Shown in pieces: positions 8,026-17,298 of a DNA stretch of 64,000 nucleotides. The DNA is from Mixta tenebrionis. GTDB lineage: Bacteria; Pseudomonadota; Gammaproteobacteria; Enterobacterales; Enterobacteriaceae. The notes beneath the pieces are model-generated. The model was not told where the DNA came from. It worked only from the letters and a program-made list of their open reading frames with translations, and did not search any database. The stretch spans positions 18,771-82,770 of the forward strand of contig NZ_VHQI01000004.1 in the NCBI RefSeq assembly GCF_006517625.1, in the 5' to 3' direction. Every line of letters starts with the position of its first letter. The first letter of the stretch is position 1. The position numbers were made by a program, and so were the translations under genes.

Positions 8026-8905
8026 ATGGAATAATGCACACCGGCAGGCGCTGCAGCGCGCGTTTGACGCCCCGTGGCCGGGCCCTGTCGGGGAAGCCGT
8101 ATGGCTGGAAAAAGGCAACATCCGTATCCAGGTTTATCCGCATGACGGCGCCCGGATGACGTCGTTACAGGCGTTTGGTTTTGAGCTGTTGCGCCAGTGG
8201 CAGCCGCAACGAAAAGCGTTTCAGTACGGCTGCTTTCCAATGGTGCCGTGGGCGGGACGTCTGGGCTACGCAACCTTAACGGTGGGCGAACAGCGTTACC
8301 CATTACCTGCCAATAAACCGCCCCATGCGCTGCATGGGATGGCCTGTTATTCAGCCTGGGAAGTGGTAGCAAAAACGGCAGACAGTTTATGTTTACGCAT
8401 GCCGCTGGGCGCGCCGTGGCCCTGGCGCGGAGAGATAGTGCAAAGGTTCACGCTGGAAGAGGACAGCCTGATACTGCGTCTGGAAATCCGCTCGGCGTCA
8501 GAAAAATTTCCGGCCTCTGCCGGATGGCACCCGTGGTTTGCCAAACGCCTTAATCCCCATAGCCCGGAAGAGGAACTACAGCTATTTTTCAGCGCCGACT
8601 GGCAGGAAGAAGCTGGCGATAATGAACTGCCTACCGGTAACAAAATAGCGCCGCAAGCCGGGCCGTGGGATGACTGCTTCGGTTTTACTAACGGGCTGCA
8701 TATTGAATTGCAATGGCCCGGCAAGCTAAGTATGTCGATGACATCGCCGGCCCAAAGCCTGGTGATCTTTGATAAACAGCCTGATGCGACCTGTATCAAC
8801 CCGCTTACTCAGGCTCCCAACCAGATCAACCTGGCGCCGCAATTTGTCAGCGTCGAGCAGCCGTTAATTATCGAGACAGTCTGGCGGTTCCGGAAGGAAG
8901 GCTGA
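8015..8905 (+). CDS. yihR: Aldose 1-epimerase family protein (YihR-like mutarotase)
   Basis: A galactose-mutarotase-fold protein of 296 aa. Candidate active-site residues are the His in PHALHGMA, the His in SAGWHPWF and the C-terminal Glu in PLIIETVWRF. E. coli YihR interconverts sulfoquinovose anomers and also sits with the yih genes, so context supports the same role; the gene symbol is assigned by family and context. Start: the ATG at 8015 lies within the end of the MFS gene, giving coupling. A mutarotase implies an aldose substrate, which is notable because no aldose-ketose isomerase (YihS) is visible. Last gene of the rightward operon, followed by a strong hairpin. Confidence 0.75.
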   Translation: MKNEWNNAHRQALQRAFDAPWPGPVGEAVWLEKGNIRIQVYPHDGARMTSLQAFGFELLRQWQPQRKAFQYGCFPMVPWAGRLGYATLTVGEQRYPLPANKPPHALHGMACYSAWEVVAKTADSLCLRMPLGAPWPWRGEIVQRFTLEEDSLILRLEIRSASEKFPASAGWHPWFAKRLNPHSPEEELQLFFSADWQEEAGDNELPTGNKIAPQAGPWDDCFGFTNGLHIELQWPGKLSMSMTSPAQSLVIFDKQPDATCINPLTQAPNQINLAPQFVSVEQPLIIETVWRFRKEG

Positions 8906-8977
8906 TTAATTAGCTCAGCGTTACGCCTGAAATTACCCGTTACCCGATATAGCCGCCCTGTCTTTATCAAAAACAGC

Positions 8978-9001
8978 AACGCCAGCCTGAGCGCTGGCGT
9001 T
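8978..9001. terminator. Bidirectional terminator between the sulfoglycolysis operon and lutC
   Basis: A perfect 9-bp stem (AACGCCAGC / GCTGGCGTT) with a 6-nt loop, T-rich on the right and A-rich on the left. It serves the convergent yihR-like and lut operons. Confidence 0.8.
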
Positions 9002-9041
9002 TCATCTTCATATTAAGCCAGAAGCCGCGGGGTTTAAGCGG

Positions 9042-9737
9042 TCAGCAATCTTCAACTATCAGGTAGGCGGCGTTTACCGGGCCGTGAACGCCAACCACCT
9101 TAATCAGCTCGATATCTGCCGTAGAGCTGGGGCCGCCGATCAGGTTCACGCAGGAAGGCATACGTTCGCCCTGCTCCGCTTTCTGATGCAGCACCGTCGC
9201 CAGCTGCGCCACGCGCGGTAAAATGGCGCTCTTGCGCAGAACAAAAATCGAAGATTCAGGCAGCAGGCTAACCGAACGCCCGCGCTCCGGCGCAGAAAAC
9301 AGCACCACGCCGCCAGATTCCGTCAGGCCATACTCCGCGTAGACCACGCCGACTTTGGCCTGCTCCGCCAGCCGGATATTCCGCTCGCCCTGCGCCGCAT
9401 CCCAGACCACGGCATCGCAGGCTTGCTGCAAGCGAGCGGTGATGCCAAGCTCGGCTAAACGCGCATCGCCGCTGATCACCACCGGCTGATGACCATATTT
9501 ATCACACAAACGCAGCGCCGCTTCCGCAGCATGTTCTTCACTGGTCAGCTCGCAGTGCGCCATCATCACCGTCGAGGCGAACTCGACAAAGGCATCGCAG
9601 CGCTGCTGCTGGCTCAACCCGACCAGCCGCGTCTGCGCGAAGTTATTAAGCGGCTCAGGGCGCGCCTCAGGAATCGTGCGCGGCTCGCGGCCCAGCGCCC
9701 CGGCAATTGTTGCTAAAAAATCAGTACGGTTATCCAT
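9042..9737 (-). CDS. lutC: L-lactate utilisation protein LutC (YkgG family)
   Basis: A LUD-domain protein of 231 aa. With LutA and LutB it forms a cytoplasmic iron-sulfur complex that oxidises L-lactate to pyruvate without the flavin enzyme LldD. The LUD core is seen in VGVVYAEYGLTESGGVV and the C-terminal LIGGPSSTADIELIKVVGVHGP. The start ATG overlaps the lutB stop by one base (TAATG), typical of coupled translation. Last gene of the leftward lldP-lutA-lutB-lutC operon. Confidence 0.93.
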   Translation of the reverse strand: MDNRTDFLATIAGALGREPRTIPEARPEPLNNFAQTRLVGLSQQQRCDAFVEFASTVMMAHCELTSEEHAAEAALRLCDKYGHQPVVISGDARLAELGITARLQQACDAVVWDAAQGERNIRLAEQAKVGVVYAEYGLTESGGVVLFSAPERGRSVSLLPESSIFVLRKSAILPRVAQLATVLHQKAEQGERMPSCVNLIGGPSSTADIELIKVVGVHGPVNAAYLIVEDC

Positions 9738-11158
9738 TACTTTTTCCCCTGCGCCTGATGTTTTTTGAACCAGCTACGGAAGCTTTCACCATCTGCTTCA
9801 GGCAAATCGCGCGCCTCACGCCAGTCGCGAATAGCGCCGATATTCAGCGGGGCCTTGCCGCCCTTGATAAACCAGCTGGCCGCGCGGGCGCCGGCGATCA
9901 TCCCCACCTTCCACAGTTTGGGATGACTGTTGGCCCAGGCAAACGCTTTAATCGCTTGCTGTTCCGCTTTTGGCGTAATCCCCGCTTCCGCCATTACCCG
10001 GCGATGGCGCAGAATCAGCTTAGACAGCGGGATCTGTACCGGACAGACGCTGTCGCAGGCGGTACAGAGCGAACAGGCATACGGCAGATCCTTAAAGTCT
10101 TCATAACCGCCAAGCAGCGGCGAGATCACGGCGCCGATGGGGCCGGGATAGATCGAGCCATAGCCGTGGCCGCCAATATGACGGTAGGCCGGACAGGTAT
10201 TCATGCAGGCGCCGCAGCGAATGCAACGCAGCACTTCGCGAAATTCCGAGCCGAGCACCGCGGAACGTCCGTTATCGACGATCACCAGATGGAACTCTTC
10301 CGGACCGTCAACGTCGCCGGCCTCACGCGGCCCGGTTAGCCAGGTATTGTAGCCGGTCAGGCGGGCGCCCACCGCGCTGCGCGCCAGCATGGTAATCAGC
10401 ACGTCTACTTCTTCAAAGGTTGGCGCGATACGCTCCATGCCCATTACGGCGATATGCGTTTTAGGCAGCGTGGTGCACATGCGGGCGTTACCCTCGTTGG
10501 TCACCAGACATACCGAGCCGGTCTCCGCGACGGCGAAGTTGCAGCCGGTGACGCCGACTTCTGCGCTGAGAAAATCCTGACGGATTTTCTGCCGGATAAA
10601 CAGCGTCATCGCCTCCGGCGTTTCCGGCCCGTCATAGCCGAGCTGTTCGTTGAGCACGCGGCGGATCTGGTGGCGATCTTTATGGATCGCCGGCACCACA
10701 ACATGTGAAGGGGGATCCTGGTCCAGCTGGAGAATATATTCTCCCAGATCGGTTTCCGTTACCTGAATGCCCGCCTCCTGCAATACATGGTTCATACCGA
10801 TCTCTTCGGTCACCATCGATTTGGACTTCACTACTTTTTTCGCCTTTTTGGCCTGCGCCACCTGCAGGATATAGCGCGTGGCATCCTCTTTGGTTTTGGC
10901 AAAAAAGACGTGGCCGCCATTAGCGGTTACTTTTTCCGACAGCTGCCAGAGATAAGCGTCCAGATTGCTCAGCACATGCTCGCGGATTTGCCGGGCGCGC
11001 TCACGCCACTGCTCCCAGTTGCCAAGCTCGTCCACCATTTTCTGACGGTTAGCGCCGATTCGCTCCTGAGCGTTAGCTACCGCTTTACGCATAATCGGAT
11101 CGTCGATCTGCTGGCGAATACGTATTTTAAAATCTTCATCACTGGTTTTTAGATACAT
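9737..11158 (-). CDS. lutB: L-lactate utilisation iron-sulfur protein LutB (YkgF family)
   Basis: A 473-aa LUD-domain protein with a ferredoxin-like module. Two CxxCxxCxxxCP [4Fe-4S] motifs are visible at Cys312/315/318/322 and Cys362/365/368/372. They pass electrons from lactate, presumably toward the respiratory chain. The N-terminal 300 residues form the LUD domain (GCNFAVAETGSVCLVTNEGN). GAGGAGAAGG precedes the ATG; it begins 10 bp after lutA. Full length for the family. Confidence 0.94.
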   Translation of the reverse strand: MYLKTSDEDFKIRIRQQIDDPIMRKAVANAQERIGANRQKMVDELGNWEQWRERARQIREHVLSNLDAYLWQLSEKVTANGGHVFFAKTKEDATRYILQVAQAKKAKKVVKSKSMVTEEIGMNHVLQEAGIQVTETDLGEYILQLDQDPPSHVVVPAIHKDRHQIRRVLNEQLGYDGPETPEAMTLFIRQKIRQDFLSAEVGVTGCNFAVAETGSVCLVTNEGNARMCTTLPKTHIAVMGMERIAPTFEEVDVLITMLARSAVGARLTGYNTWLTGPREAGDVDGPEEFHLVIVDNGRSAVLGSEFREVLRCIRCGACMNTCPAYRHIGGHGYGSIYPGPIGAVISPLLGGYEDFKDLPYACSLCTACDSVCPVQIPLSKLILRHRRVMAEAGITPKAEQQAIKAFAWANSHPKLWKVGMIAGARAASWFIKGGKAPLNIGAIRDWREARDLPEADGESFRSWFKKHQAQGKK

Positions 11159-11168
11159 GACCTTCTCC

Positions 11169-11888
11169 TCAGCGGCTCATCAGGACTTCAGCAATATGCA
11201 TTACTTTCACCGGATGGCCTTCGCGCTGCAGGCGTCCGCCAATATTCAACAGGCAGCTGACATCGGCGCCAATCAGATACTCAGGCTGCGCTTCCATCAG
11301 ATGGCTGCTTTTCTCCTTAACGATCTCGCCGGAGATCTCGGCCATTTTTACCGAGAAGGTGCCGCCAAAGCCGCAGCAGGTCTCCTGCCCCTTAAACGGC
11401 ACCAGCTCCAGCCCGGCGACGTGATGCAGCAGAGCCAGCGGCTCCTCGCGCACGCCCATTTTACGAAACAGGCTGCAGGATGGGTGGTAAACCGCCCTGC
11501 CGGGCAGACGGGCGCCGACATCAACGATGCCAAGCGTATTGACGATAAACGAGGTGAGATCCTGTATCCGCGCCGCGACTTTTTCCGCGCGGCGCGCCCA
11601 TTCCGGCTCATCCGTCAGGTAGCTGGGATAGGTTTTGATAGCGTAGGTGCAGGAGGCGGCGGGAGAAACGATAGGATCGTCATTCTCCTCCAGCGCAACG
11701 ATCAGGTTCTTCATGCCGGGTATGGCTTCTTTTATATAACCGCTGTTAATGGCGGGCTGGCCGCAACACCCCTGTTTTTCAGGGAAATTTACCTGGCAAC
11801 CCAGTTGCTCCAGCAGCAATACCGTGTCGCGGGCAACGCGCGATTTCAGCGCGTCGCCGATACAGGTAACAAAAAAATTAACGTTCAC
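11169..11888 (-). CDS. lutA: L-lactate utilisation protein LutA (YkgE family)
   Basis: A 239-aa protein with two cysteine-rich CCG domains: CCGQPAINSGY in the first half and CCGFGGTFSVK in the second. These domains bind an iron-sulfur cluster in heterodisulfide-reductase-like and glycolate oxidase subunits. The start codon is GTG, preceded by GGAG. It lies 55 bp after lldP and 10 bp before lutB, so it belongs to the same leftward operon. Confidence 0.93.
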   Translation of the reverse strand: MNVNFFVTCIGDALKSRVARDTVLLLEQLGCQVNFPEKQGCCGQPAINSGYIKEAIPGMKNLIVALEENDDPIVSPAASCTYAIKTYPSYLTDEPEWARRAEKVAARIQDLTSFIVNTLGIVDVGARLPGRAVYHPSCSLFRKMGVREEPLALLHHVAGLELVPFKGQETCCGFGGTFSVKMAEISGEIVKEKSSHLMEAQPEYLIGADVSCLLNIGGRLQREGHPVKVMHIAEVLMSR

Positions 11889-11943
11889 GATAAGAACTCC
11901 ATTGCTTCATTTGTTATTTATTTCACTTCAGGCTGCAGGGCCG

Positions 11944-13497
11944 TCACGCCATGAACCAGTAATAAAACAGGCCAATTTCCAGCCCAAGGATAATGATATA
12001 GGCGGCGCAGTACTTCATGGTGCCAGCCATAATGGCGCTGCCCTGCCCTTCCATACGCGCTGCGGACACGGCGATAGCGATACTCTGCGGCGAGATCATT
12101 TTTCCGCCGGTCGCCCCGGAGGTATTGGCGGCGGCCAGCCAGTTGGGATCGATGTGCAGTTTTTCCGCCGCCATGGTTTGCAGCTTGCCGAACAGCACGT
12201 TGGAGTTGGTGTCGCTGCCGGTAACGAAGGTGCCCAGCGCTCCGATAATCGGCGAAATAAACACGTAGGCGCCGCCGGTCAGGTTAACCAGCGTCTGCGC
12301 CAGCGTAGCGATCAGCCCGCTGACATCCATTACCGTTGCCAGCGCCACCACCGCCATAATGGCGATAATCGAGTTTTTAAGCTGTAGCAGCGTATTAACG
12401 AACACGCGCAGCATACCGCCAGCCGAAGCGCCCTGAATAAAGCCGCCGATAATGGAAGCAAGAATAATCAGCACGCCGGGCGTCGCTATCCACTCAATGC
12501 GCAGCGACAGCGTAGTGCCGTCAGCCAGGTTAAAGTGCAATACCGAGGCAATCTGCGAAACCGCTGCTTTAATGCCGGGAAACAGCGGCGAACAGAGCAG
12601 CACGAAGAGAAAAATAAAGAGATAGATAGAGCAGGTTTTAAGCAATACGCCCGCAGAGCGCGGCGTCGTTACCCCTTGCTGTACCGCATCAATACGCCAG
12701 GCCGGATCGGTTTTTCCGTTGCGCGCGCGCCCTGCCAGCGCCACGGCGATCAGGCTGACCAGGCTACCGGCGAAGGCGGGCAGCTCCGCCCCCAGATAGA
12801 TAGCGACGAAATATTGCGGAATCAGCGAGGCCACGCCGCACAGCAGCGTAATACCGAATACGCCGCGTATCGCTTTCAGGCCGCCGCCGATAATACAAAC
12901 GATCACGAACGGCAGCAGAATATTAAACAGCGCCAGCTGCAGAATAACGGTGCCGCCCAGCGTATGCACCGGCAGATTAACCAGCTCGGCCAGGATGGAT
13001 ACCGGAATCCCCACGGCGCCGAAGGCGGTCGGTACAGTATTAGCCACCAGCGAAGCGATGGCGGCTTTCATCGGGTTAAAGCCCAGCGCAATAAGGATGC
13101 CGATCGGAATAGCTACCGCGGTGCCATAGCCGGCCGCCGCTTCCAGAAAGCCGCCAAAGCACCAGGAGATCAGCAGTACCTGAATACGTTTATCATCGCT
13201 GATACTGGCCAGCACCTCACGCAGGATATCCATCGCTCGGGTAGCCTGCATCAGGTTATAGCTGAAAATCGCCCCAAGGATAACGATGACGATAGGCCAT
13301 AAACCTTTGAGGGCGCCGTAGGCGATAGCAGAGTTCAATGTTTGTACTGGCGTATGCCAGAAAAAGAAGGTCAGCCCGTAAGTCAGGGCAAGCGTAATCA
13401 AAACGGAATAGTGAATAGCCAATTTAACTTTCAAAATTAAAAAGACCATGAGTAAGAGCGGCACGACTCCCAGCGAAAATAATAAGTATTCGTGCAT
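11944..13497 (-). CDS. lldP: L-lactate permease (LctP/LldP family)
   Basis: An integral membrane lactate:H+ symporter of 517 aa with about 12-14 hydrophobic segments. Family motifs include GFLEAAAGYGTAVAIPIGILIALGF and NTVPTAFGAVGIP. GGGAG precedes the ATG. As first gene of the operon it supplies substrate to LutABC. It is somewhat shorter than E. coli LldP (551 aa) but has no visible break. No dedicated LldR/LutR regulator gene is adjacent; candidate operator repeats lie upstream. Confidence 0.9.
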   Translation of the reverse strand: MHEYLLFSLGVVPLLLMVFLILKVKLAIHYSVLITLALTYGLTFFFWHTPVQTLNSAIAYGALKGLWPIVIVILGAIFSYNLMQATRAMDILREVLASISDDKRIQVLLISWCFGGFLEAAAGYGTAVAIPIGILIALGFNPMKAAIASLVANTVPTAFGAVGIPVSILAELVNLPVHTLGGTVILQLALFNILLPFVIVCIIGGGLKAIRGVFGITLLCGVASLIPQYFVAIYLGAELPAFAGSLVSLIAVALAGRARNGKTDPAWRIDAVQQGVTTPRSAGVLLKTCSIYLFIFLFVLLCSPLFPGIKAAVSQIASVLHFNLADGTTLSLRIEWIATPGVLIILASIIGGFIQGASAGGMLRVFVNTLLQLKNSIIAIMAVVALATVMDVSGLIATLAQTLVNLTGGAYVFISPIIGALGTFVTGSDTNSNVLFGKLQTMAAEKLHIDPNWLAAANTSGATGGKMISPQSIAIAVSAARMEGQGSAIMAGTMKYCAAYIIILGLEIGLFYYWFMA

Positions 13498-13901
13498 TGG
13501 TTCTCCCTGATGTAATAGCCAGTCCAGTTAGGTGGATAAACAGGGCGCTTTTATATCTTCTGCTGCAGCATAAAGCGAATGGCTGGATCGCTTCAGTAGA
13601 AGATTAGATAAAAAAAAGCGATAAAAGATAAAATTATGCACTCGCTTTGTTATTTTTGTTTTAAAAAAACCTACCACCGCTTTAGGCCAGCGCAGGAAAA
13701 TAGGTGGTATAACAGCGTATTAGGCGGTATACCCTCTCTGGTCAGCTTACGTTCTCATTAACAACGTGCCGATGTTAAATCTGCGCTTTTCCATCATAAA
13801 ATTACCATTATGAAAAATAAAAAAGACAATAAATATTGAGGACGGAAATTATTTACTAAATGAATAATATTGAGGTAAGCGTCGGCAAATATGCAAGTAA
13901 A
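13498..13901. promoter_or_regulatory. lldP upstream region with GGTGGTAT repeats
   Basis: This AT-rich spacer carries TAGGTGGTAT (13701-13710) and TAGGCGGTAT (13721-13730), two helical turns apart. An inverted CTACCACC lies at 13671-13678. GGT/ACC-type dyads are typical of GntR/FadR-family regulators of lactate genes, so these are candidate operators for a LldR/LutR-like protein encoded elsewhere. I see no gene here. Confidence 0.4.
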
Positions 13902-13943
13902 GCCGTGGATAACCATACCCGATAAGTCATGATTATCCACGGC
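13902..13943 (-). terminator. Terminator of the lipase gene
   Basis: A perfect 11-bp stem (GCCGTGGATAA / TTATCCACGGC) with a 20-nt loop. On the minus strand it is followed by TTTACTTG, just after the lipase stop codon. Confidence 0.7.
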
Positions 13944-13951
13944 GGAATCCG

Positions 13952-15796
13952 TTACGCTAAGATAACATGGGCATCATCCAGCATCTGCTGCGTTACGCCA
14001 ACCAGCGTAATACTGTTTTGACCAAAATCTAATACCAGACTCTCCTCTGATTCGGTTATAAAATCATGATAGTCTCCGCCGATTGCGCCCTGCACTCCCA
14101 TCAGTACAAGGCTGTCACTCTCGTTGAAGCCAAAGATCGAATCATGACCAAAGTCGCCGCTGAAGATGAAGGTATTGTCATTGCCCGCAGCATAGATGCT
14201 GTCGTCACCTTCCCCACCGACAAAGGTGTCATTATCTCCGGCACCATACAGCCGATCGTCTCCGCCGCCGCCAAACAGCCAGCTACCTGCTTCGCTGGCC
14301 TGCAAAATATTTGCTGCGCTGTCACCATTAACAGAGGTAGCCCAGCTGGTCAGCCCTTTCGTTGACAGCAGTCCATCGTCGGTGACGTTATGGTCTACGC
14401 TTTCCGTGAACAGCCACAAAAAGGACTCAAGGCTTTGTACGGTATGAATGTCGCTGGCGATGGTAATCCCACCGTCAGCATCGCGCAAATAGAGCGTATT
14501 GCCATCTTTCGCAATATCGTAATCACTTAGCGACTGCTCAATATCCAGTGTATTATGCCCTAAACCGCCGGAAATAATGTTATAGCCACCGGCATCGCGG
14601 AAGGTATCATCGCCGATACCGCCTTCGATATAGTCATTGCCCGCTCCGCCCTTGATCAGATCGTTTCCTTCCGAGCCGATAATAAAGACCGGGCCGGTAT
14701 GCTTTTGCGCATAAATATTGCGATCTTCAACCCAGGTATTGGTGCGTGCGCCATCGGACAGATTAGCGACGACAACCGTAGAATCCCGATCGGTGAGTGA
14801 ATAGAACTCCGAATCAAGTATCCTTGTCATATTATCCTGATAAAAGAAGGGCATATGCGTTAACCAGGAAGCGATATTCACTATCGACTGCGGTAAAATA
14901 TTCCAGGTATTGGAAGCATAGTAGTCATTGAAATTAACTATGTTATCGGTAGTCGTTTCGTAATGGCCGTCATGGGTAAAGAAGGTTGAAAGCGTTATAT
15001 CGGTTCCATCCAGTACGCGGAAAACCGGATCGTTTTCAAAGCCTACATTCAATACTTTCCCGCCCTCCTCATACTGTGTTGGCGAGGCAAAAGCGATATA
15101 ATTTGCATCGGAGTAAAAGCCGTTCCAGTTTTTATCGCTTAAATACGCCATACTGTTCACAGACAGGCCGCCAAGACTGTGCCCGCTTACCACAACATCA
15201 CTGCCAGAAAGGCCATTCTCCCCGGCAAAAACGGCGACTTTTCCCAGCAAATCACCAAAGGCGTTAGCAGAGTAATAATTGCTGTAATCTTCCGACATCA
15301 GACCGGCAAAGATATCATTAATCGCATCGCCAATCGTATCACAAATAAGATTTTCACGCGGGCCAGACGTACCACGGAAAGCGATACCGATCTGGATTAA
15401 ATGTCCTTCAGCATCATATTTCCCCATAACTTCCGCCTGGGCAGTTTTATAACCGAAATTTTCGCCGTAATAGGTTCCTCTGGAATCGGTGACACCGTCA
15501 TAACCCAGCGTTGCGGCGTCAATAGTATACCAGCCCGCTTCATTAATCGTTTCCAGCGCTTTTTGCTCTGAATCCGGGTTCCATGGCAAACCACCAATAA
15601 TACCTTGTGAATCACCGTTACCAAAGAGCGCGGTGATTAACGTAACCGGCAGCCCCAGGCCAAAACCTGAGCCATAATAACCATTCGCCAGGCCGTCATC
15701 CAGATTATGATAAGTGTAAGTGGTTAGCTTCAGTGCATCATTAAACAATGCCTTCGCTTCATCTTCATTTAAATTATTGAACGAAAAAATCCCCAT
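13952..15796 (-). CDS. RTX lipase / polyester hydrolase (Serratia LipA-type)
   Basis: A secreted family I.3 lipase of 614 aa (Serratia LipA is 613). The N-terminal alpha/beta-hydrolase has the nucleophile Ser207 in GHSLG. Two groups of glycine-rich calcium-binding RTX nonapeptides follow, at roughly residues 372-405 and 505-545 (for example GGAGNDYIEGGIGDDTF and GGGGDDRLYG). The C-terminal ITLVGV resembles the VTLIG motif needed for type I export of LipA, and the protein ends in hydrophobic residues without a classical N-terminal signal. Relatives degrade triglycerides and polyurethane. Cys152 is unusual because such exported proteins rarely contain cysteine. AAGGAG precedes the ATG. No LipBCD exporter genes are in the window, so export must rely on genes elsewhere. 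Confidence 0.92.
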   Translation of the reverse strand: MGIFSFNNLNEDEAKALFNDALKLTTYTYHNLDDGLANGYYGSGFGLGLPVTLITALFGNGDSQGIIGGLPWNPDSEQKALETINEAGWYTIDAATLGYDGVTDSRGTYYGENFGYKTAQAEVMGKYDAEGHLIQIGIAFRGTSGPRENLICDTIGDAINDIFAGLMSEDYSNYYSANAFGDLLGKVAVFAGENGLSGSDVVVSGHSLGGLSVNSMAYLSDKNWNGFYSDANYIAFASPTQYEEGGKVLNVGFENDPVFRVLDGTDITLSTFFTHDGHYETTTDNIVNFNDYYASNTWNILPQSIVNIASWLTHMPFFYQDNMTRILDSEFYSLTDRDSTVVVANLSDGARTNTWVEDRNIYAQKHTGPVFIIGSEGNDLIKGGAGNDYIEGGIGDDTFRDAGGYNIISGGLGHNTLDIEQSLSDYDIAKDGNTLYLRDADGGITIASDIHTVQSLESFLWLFTESVDHNVTDDGLLSTKGLTSWATSVNGDSAANILQASEAGSWLFGGGGDDRLYGAGDNDTFVGGEGDDSIYAAGNDNTFIFSGDFGHDSIFGFNESDSLVLMGVQGAIGGDYHDFITESEESLVLDFGQNSITLVGVTQQMLDDAHVILA

Positions 15797-16336
15797 CTGT
15801 TTTCTCCTTATTGTTACTTAACTTTGTAATGATTCTCTTATGTTATTATTAGTTGTTTATTTTCGCCGCGGAATTAAGTAGTATGACACACTGATAAAAT
15901 ACTTCTGATAAAACGCCAGGAAAACGATTGTAATCCTGTCTAATGAAGCAGCTTTATCGGTTACCAGGGTGAAGTCTGAAAATAACAACTAACGCGCGCT
16001 ATGTTTAATGTTTATCATAAAAAAATTCTTTCCAATAGACCAAATACTACTTATCCTAACCTGTAAAACAGATCCGATTTCATTTGAGGAAAAAATTTAA
16101 CCATCGCTACTCTTGTCAGAAAAAGAAGCAATGGAATAATGAGGCATGTTATTTATTTTAATGGAACGCTGAAAATATAAATGGTTTACATAATAAATGA
16201 TTACCAAAATATCGCTATAACAGAAATCAGCCGCACTATATAGCGATAGCGAACAACAGTATCAGCGTAACAGCAGCAGGCGATAACGCAGGATAAACAG
16301 GCTGCCGGGCGTGCTCCCGGCAGCTTAACAGGCAAC
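15797..16336. other. AT-rich intergenic region upstream of the lipase
   Basis: These 540 bp hold no convincing gene on either strand. The sequence is clearly AT-rich compared with its neighbours and presumably includes the lipase promoter. I could not pick a clear sigma-70 promoter or a known operator. Confidence 0.5.
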
Positions 16337-16630
16337 TTAGCCCGCTAACGCTTTCAGTTTCGTAACCTCCAGATCGGCGCGCCCTTTAATCTCCTCCACC
16401 AGACGCAAAAACGCCGGCGCCGTGCTGTGCTGTTGCAGCTGCGCTTCTGAACCCCAGCGCTCTACCATGACAAACTGGCCAGGCTTATCGAGATCTTTAT
16501 GCAGGGTATACTGTTCACAGCCTGGTTCGCCCTGTACGTCACGTACGGCATTACGCAACGCCTGCTCAACGGTATCGGCCTCGCCTGATTTCGCAATAAT
16601 AGTGGCCACAATGGTAATCGCTTCGCTCAT
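16337..16630 (-). CDS. Antibiotic biosynthesis monooxygenase (ABM) domain protein, YgiN-like
   Basis: A small single-domain ABM protein of 97 aa with a dimeric ferredoxin-like barrel. The typical pattern is visible: ITIVATIIAKSGEADTVEQAL at the start, GCEQYTLHKDLDKPGQFVMVERW in the middle. Relatives include quinol monooxygenases (YgiN) and many proteins of unknown substrate. AAGGAG lies 7 nt before the ATG. It is monocistronic, and its substrate cannot be told from the sequence. Confidence 0.8.
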   Translation of the reverse strand: MSEAITIVATIIAKSGEADTVEQALRNAVRDVQGEPGCEQYTLHKDLDKPGQFVMVERWGSEAQLQQHSTAPAFLRLVEEIKGRADLEVTKLKALAG

Positions 16631-16897
16631 CCTGCTTCTCCTTAAGGTTTGTTACTGCTGCGACCCTTGGCCGCGACACAATCAATAACAGTAGGCTAAA
16701 AACGCCCGATGCGGGTAGCCGCAATGTGCGCCATAAAAAACATTGCCGACGCCGATTCAGGCAGGTGGCGCCTGGCTGCCAGCCGTGAGCTATCGCACAG
16801 TTTGATAAATTTCCGTGATTTCCCTCTTGAAATATCGGGCCATGCCAATATATAGCGCTCAGGTCTATCAGGAATTTGTTTGTCAGGAGCGCCGCGT

Positions 16898-17158
16898 ATG
16901 AAACCATGCGATGAAACTTCCCCTTCACAGCCGCAGCCGTTAGTCGCCACCGCCAGTCAGGATGCCGTTCAGGAACTGCTGGAACTGCTACAGCAGCAAA
17001 ATATGCCGCCGGAAACCGCGCTGGCCAGTCTGGCGGTAGCGATGTCGCAGCTGATGTCCACCACCGGCTGCCATCAGTTTGTCCTTAGCAGCCCGCTTTC
17101 TCAGCTGGTGGTGCTGTTACAGACCGGCGCGCCCGCTCACAGCCAGATGATCCACTAG
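16898..17158 (+). CDS. Small protein of unknown function
   Basis: An 86-aa soluble protein that I do not recognise. The first 25 residues are rich in Ser, Pro and Gln. The middle (VQELLELLQQQNMPPETALASLAVAMSQLM) looks helical and leucine-rich, possibly a small dimerising or partner-binding helix pair. AGGAG lies 9 nt before the ATG at 16898; a TTG at 16880 would lengthen it without a ribosome site. It stands alone, upstream of amn and divergent from the ABM gene. Confidence 0.55.
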   Translation: MKPCDETSPSQPQPLVATASQDAVQELLELLQQQNMPPETALASLAVAMSQLMSTTGCHQFVLSSPLSQLVVLLQTGAPAHSQMIH

Positions 17159-17298
17159 CGTCGTGCCGATCGCAGCGGCAGCGGCAGTATAAGACTGCCG
17201 CTCTTACGTTCAGACACAACTTTGCCCCTTCGCTCTGCCCTGACGCGCCGGTTCTGCGCTATATTCCAGCCAAAGCCGATAATTTGACGAGGGGCATG

